Shown piece by piece: positions 60,927 to 64,000 of a stretch of DNA of 64,000 bases; within the stretch, counting starts at the first letter, position 1; each line of letters opens with the position of its first letter. Made by a program: the position numbers and the translations under genes. The notes under the pieces were generated by a model that had not been told where the DNA came from, ran no database searches, and worked only from the letters and a program-made list of their open reading frames with translations. The stretch is from assembly GCA_963757265.1 (NCBI GenBank), contig CAVWRA010000004.1:248001-312000 (forward strand), in the 5' to 3' direction. This DNA comes from CAIVVT01 sp963757265. GTDB taxonomy: Bacteria; Acidobacteriota; Terriglobia; Bryobacterales; Bryobacteraceae.

Positions 60927-60969
60927 GGGGATGAAACTTACAGTCTAGCGCGCGCTTGCAGGCGGACCA

Positions 60970-61617
60970 TCAGCGCCGCGGAAGGACATAGAAATAGACG
61001 GCGCAGAAATGGCAGATACTGCCGGCGAGGACGAAGAAGTGCCACACGGCGTGGGCGAATCTGGCATGAGCGGCGTAGAAAACGACGCCTGCGGTGTAGG
61101 CGACGCCGCCGGCCAGCAGCCACAGCAAGCCGGGCCAGGGCAGGGCGTGGAGCAGAGGCCGGAAGGCGACCACCACGACCCAGCCCATCAGGATGTAGAC
61201 GCCGGTCGAAAGGATCGGCCGCCGGCCGATGGCGAGACTTTGAAAAACGATGCCCGCCGCGGCCAGGCCCCACACGACCCCAAACAGGCTCCAACCCCAG
61301 GCGCCGCGCAGAGTGACCAGCGTGAAGGGCGTGTAGGTGCCGGCGATGAGCAGGTAGATGGAGGCGTGATCGAGGATCCGGAAGACGTGCTTGGGGCGGC
61401 GCGCAGTGAGAGCGTGATAGAGCGTCGAGGCAAGGTACAGCAAAACCAGGCTGACGCCGAACACGGCGCAGGAAACGATGTGCCAGGCCGTGCCGCGGGC
61501 CGCGGAGCTCACCACCAGAACGACTAGGCCGGCAACGCTCAGCGCGACGCCGATGCCGTGCGTGACACCGTTGGCGATTTCTTCGCCGATGGTTTGCGGG
61601 GATGATTCGGAGCCCAT
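60970..61617 (-). CDS. Haemolysin III / TrhA-family seven-helix membrane protein
   Basis: 215 residues from ATG 61617, the start of a well-defined domain (EEIANGVTHGIGVALSVAGL). Seven hydrophobic helices with the PAQR metal-site residues: Ser/His in LYLASTLYHAL, Asp in ILDHASIYLLIAGTYTPF, and His near the end in AHAVWHFFVLAGSICHF. Function in lipid or energy metabolism of the membrane is not fixed; haemolysis is mainly historical naming. Confidence 0.9.
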   Translation of the reverse strand: MGSESSPQTIGEEIANGVTHGIGVALSVAGLVVLVVSSAARGTAWHIVSCAVFGVSLVLLYLASTLYHALTARRPKHVFRILDHASIYLLIAGTYTPFTLVTLRGAWGWSLFGVVWGLAAAGIVFQSLAIGRRPILSTGVYILMGWVVVVAFRPLLHALPWPGLLWLLAGGVAYTAGVVFYAAHARFAHAVWHFFVLAGSICHFCAVYFYVLPRR

Positions 61618-61706
61618 GCCAACGAACGGTTCCGGCGCGCGATCGGGCGCCTGATTCCAGCATGACGCGGGGGCAGGCAGGCGTGCTGGCGCTCGACGCC
61701 GCGCGC

Positions 61707-62151
61707 TCAGCAGGAGAGCATCGAGAAAGGCGTGCGGCCGTCGTCGGCGGCGCGATGCATGTCGCCGCCGCGCGCGACCAGCAGGTCGATGGAGGGCTGG
61801 TCGCGGTTCTGGACGGCCGAATGCAGAGCCGTGAAGCCGCCGGCCTGCGCAGCGTTCAACCGGCGTTCCGGCGTCGAGCAGACAGGCGAGAATCGCGGTA
61901 CGGCGTTCGGGGACGCGGCCGGCCGCGGCGGCATGCAAGGCCAGGTTGCGCATGTCGTTCACCGAGCGGACGAGCGTGTCCGCGCCGCGCTGGAGCAGCA
62001 GTTCGACGCATTCCAAATGGCCGAAATGCGCGGCCAGATGCAGCGCCGGCCAGCCGCCCGGGCCGGGGGAGTTGATGGAGGAGGAATCGGCTTCGAGCGC
62101 CTCCGCCAGGGCGGCGCGGTCGCCGGACATGGCGGCTTCCCAGTGGCTCAT
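61707..62151 (-). pseudogene. Ankyrin-repeat protein gene broken by a frameshift
   Basis: The 5' half reads SINSPGPGGWPALHLAAHFG HLECVELLLQRGADT and goes on to RTAILACLLDAGTPV. It then loses frame, while the next frame continues exactly with NAAQAGGFTALHSAVQNRDQ PSIDLLVARGGD and ends FSMLSC-stop. The shift lies at about 61855-61861 (CCGGTTGAACGC, one extra base). At least three ankyrin repeats. Either a recent inactivation or a sequencing error. Confidence 0.75.
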
Positions 62152-62208
62152 TGGGGGCTAGTGTAACGCCGCGCGCGGCCGCCGTCCAGCAGTTTCCTCG
62201 CTTCCGGG

Positions 62209-62673
62209 CTAGACCGCGGCCGGGGCGAAGATCTCTTCGGCGACGCCGGTTTCCACGCCCAGATGATTGATGTAAAAAATCAGGACGGCGGGCGGGTACT
62301 TCTTCTTCAAGGCTTCGAAGACCTGCTCCTGCCAGCCCGCTTTGAAGTGCCCCTTGATGTCGGCTTCCTTGTTGAAGAAGCCGTTCTGGTGAGGAACGCC
62401 AAGCAGGTCCAGGGCCTCGATGATCAGATCCAGGGAGGAGACGAGGATGGCCTGGGAGAGGTCGGTAGCCAGCTCCTCCTCATGCTCCTGGAGGCGCGCC
62501 CAGAGGCGCGGCGCGGCGCGGCGGAGGTGTTCGTTGTTGAGCTTGACGAGACGCGTGCGGGCCTTGATCTGGTCGAACAGCTGGTAGGTGCGCAGGCGGC
62601 CCATGGAGACGTGGCGCAAAAGGTCGCCGAAGCGGTCCTCGCCCAGCGCGAGGAACACGTCACTGATGTGCAT
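62209..62673 (-). CDS. Conserved-looking cytoplasmic protein of unknown function
   Basis: 154 residues from ATG 62673 (an in-frame TTG one codon upstream is an alternative). Helix-rich: MHISDVFLALGEDRFGDLLR HVSMG, YQLFDQIKARTRLVKLNNEH, then AEEIFAPA at the end. No signal peptide or metal motif. I do not recognise the family. Divergent from purA with 82 nt between starts, so it may share a regulatory region. Confidence 0.7.
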   Translation of the reverse strand: MHISDVFLALGEDRFGDLLRHVSMGRLRTYQLFDQIKARTRLVKLNNEHLRRAAPRLWARLQEHEEELATDLSQAILVSSLDLIIEALDLLGVPHQNGFFNKEADIKGHFKAGWQEQVFEALKKKYPPAVLIFYINHLGVETGVAEEIFAPAAV

Positions 62674-62755
62674 CAATCACGAGCCTAGCATGAGCGCGCG
62701 AAAGGGCTCCACGGCGCGCATCCGGGCGGTACAATGAGGAGTTTGGTTTGAATCA

Positions 62756-64000
62756 ATGAGCAATCTGATCGTTCTCGGGGCGCAGTGGGGCGACGAAGGC
62801 AAGGGCAAAATCGTCGATCTGTTCTCGGAAAAATTCGACTACGTGGCGCGCTACCAGGGCGGGCACAACGCCGGGCACACGGTGCAGGTGGGCGACCAGA
62901 AGTTCGTGCTGAAGTTGATCCCCAGCGGGGTGCTGCATCCCAGCGTGCGGGTAGTGATCGGCAACGGCGTGGTGCTGGATCCGCGGGCCCTGCTGGATGA
63001 GATCGAGATGCTCGAAAAGGCGGGCGCGGAGCCGCGCGGCAGGATTTCCATCAGCAACCGCGCGCACGTGATTTTTCCGTTCCACAGGCTGGTGGAGAAG
63101 GTCAGCGAGGCGCGCGCCAACCGCGTCCCCATCGGCACGACTTCGCGCGGCATCGGGCCGTGTTACGAGGATAAAATCGCGCGGCGCGGCGTGCGCGTCG
63201 CCGACCTGATGAACAAAGAGATCTTCGCGACGCTGTACGAGCTGCTGGCCGAGGACAAGCAGATCCTGGCCGAGGCGTTCGGGGTCGCGGGTGAGATCCA
63301 TTTCCAGGAGATCGAGGCCGATTACCGCCGCATGGCCGAGAAGATCCGCCCGATGGTGTGCGACACGGCACGGCTGTTGAACGACGCCATCGCCGACGGC
63401 AAGCGAGTGCTCTTCGAGGGCGCGCAAGGCACGATGCTGGACATCGACCACGGCACCTACCCGTTCGTGACCAGCTCAAGCGCGGCCGCGGGCGGCGCGT
63501 GCACGGGCACGGGCGTTCCGCCGACCTCGATCGACGGCATCATCGGCGTGTCGAAGGCGTACATCACGCGCGTGGGCAGCGGGCCGTTCCCCTCGGAGGA
63601 CCGCGGCGAGGGCGGCGCGCGCATTCGCGAAGCGGGGCTGGAATACGGCTCGGTGACCGGACGGCCGCGGCGCTGCGGCTGGTTCGACGTGCCGCTGCTG
63701 CGCTACACGGCGATGGTGAATGGCTTCGATTCGCTGATCGTCACCAAGCTCGACGTGCTGGACGGCTTCGACGAAATCAAAGTCTGCACGGCGTATCATT
63801 CGGGCGGCCAGATCATCGACACGATGCCCGCTGAGAGTCTGCTGCTGGACCAGATCGAGCCGGTTTACGAAACTTTGCCGGGCTGGCCGGAGCCGACTTG
63901 CGGCATCACGAGCTTCGAAGAACTACCTCAAAATGCGAGGGATTACCTGAATTTCCTCGAGCAACGGACGGGCCTCGAGATCGGCTGCATCTCGACCGGG
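62756..64000 (+). CDS. purA: Adenylosuccinate synthetase (3' end cut by the window)
   Basis: 415 codons inside the window without a stop; a full protein would be about 430 residues. GTP-binding start MSNLIVLGAQWGDEGKGKIV, GHNAGHTV, IMP site TTSRGIGPCYEDKIARRGVR, and SSSAAAGGACTGTGVPPTSI. Window ends GLEIGCISTG, just before the conserved C-terminal signature. Converts IMP and aspartate to adenylosuccinate in AMP synthesis. A -10-like TACAAT is at 62730-62735 and GAGGAG at 62736-62741. Confidence 0.97.
   Translation, partial: MSNLIVLGAQWGDEGKGKIVDLFSEKFDYVARYQGGHNAGHTVQVGDQKFVLKLIPSGVLHPSVRVVIGNGVVLDPRALLDEIEMLEKAGAEPRGRISISNRAHVIFPFHRLVEKVSEARANRVPIGTTSRGIGPCYEDKIARRGVRVADLMNKEIFATLYELLAEDKQILAEAFGVAGEIHFQEIEADYRRMAEKIRPMVCDTARLLNDAIADGKRVLFEGAQGTMLDIDHGTYPFVTSSSAAAGGACTGTGVPPTSIDGIIGVSKAYITRVGSGPFPSEDRGEGGARIREAGLEYGSVTGRPRRCGWFDVPLLRYTAMVNGFDSLIVTKLDVLDGFDEIKVCTAYHSGGQIIDTMPAESLLLDQIEPVYETLPGWPEPTCGITSFEELPQNARDYLNFLEQRTGLEIGCISTG

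Noticed and set aside
61618..62151. Apparent fusion of ankyrin repeats to the haemolysin III protein in one open frame
   Set aside because: The linker is Arg/Ala-rich and meaningless, while the true ankyrin continuation is in another frame. The fusion is an accident of the frameshift.

Overview
The window reads as a piece of a high-GC chromosome of an Acidobacteriota bacterium, most like the Bryobacterales/Solibacter group. This is an inference from gene content: several Tat-exported Gfo/Idh/MocA oxidoreductases and a Tat-exported TIM-barrel isomerase, GH106, GH3 and GH74-like secreted hydrolases, a CarD regulator, multihaem c-type cytochromes with a split cytochrome b/Rieske complex, and many small toxin-antitoxin pairs. 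No rRNA operon or CRISPR array is present. One tRNA (initiator Met) is present.

Layout. 0-4.2 kb: a minus-strand signalling operon with a sigma-region-4-only protein, a PAS protein, a hybrid histidine kinase and a response regulator that runs off the left edge. The PAS protein and the kinase look like one ancestral gene cut by an in-frame TAA, and the response regulator lacks its phospho-acceptor aspartate. 4.4-17.9 kb: carbohydrate scavenging, with an AraC regulator, a secreted GH74-like propeller protein, a Gfo/Idh/MocA oxidoreductase, a GH3 beta-glycosidase, a GH106 alpha-L-rhamnosidase and a VOC protein, plus an IS21 transposase remnant. 18.1-32.4 kb: a large, tightly packed minus-strand electron-transfer locus. 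It encodes a Rieske protein, a split cytochrome b, an octahaem membrane-anchored cytochrome c, a monohaem c lipoprotein-like subunit, a GltD-like flavin/4Fe-4S protein, a cupredoxin, a haem-carrying outer-membrane porin, an FAD reductase-SRPBCC fusion and a separate four-domain cytochrome c. 32.7-34.1 kb: an excisionase-like gene and a truncated tyrosine recombinase abutting tRNA-fMet, the scar of an integrated element.

34.3-43.9 kb: SixA phosphatase, O-antigen ligase, SDR, pseudouridine synthase, an HpnP-like B12 radical-SAM protein, a GT39-like membrane transferase, a glycine-rich secreted protein and a rubrerythrin-VIT1 protein. A 186-bp MITE-like palindrome overlaps the radical-SAM stop codon. 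44-49 kb: a small defence/toxin island with HicBA (HicA has lost its normal stop), a MNT nucleotidyltransferase whose HEPN partner seems truncated, a comparatively AT-rich type IIG restriction-modification gene and an undescribed-looking two-gene module. 49.6-57.4 kb: Tat-exported sugar oxidoreductases and an isomerase, a histidine phosphatase, CarD, VapBC and a methyltransferase. 57.5-64 kb: housekeeping genes pheT, pheS and purA (cut by the right edge), a haemolysin-III protein, a frameshifted ankyrin gene and a conserved hypothetical.

How it fits together: the left third combines sensing with secreted plant-polysaccharide breakdown. The centre is a respiratory module likely to carry electrons from a flavoprotein or quinol to periplasmic copper and haem carriers. 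The right third mixes core genes with mobile and defence debris.
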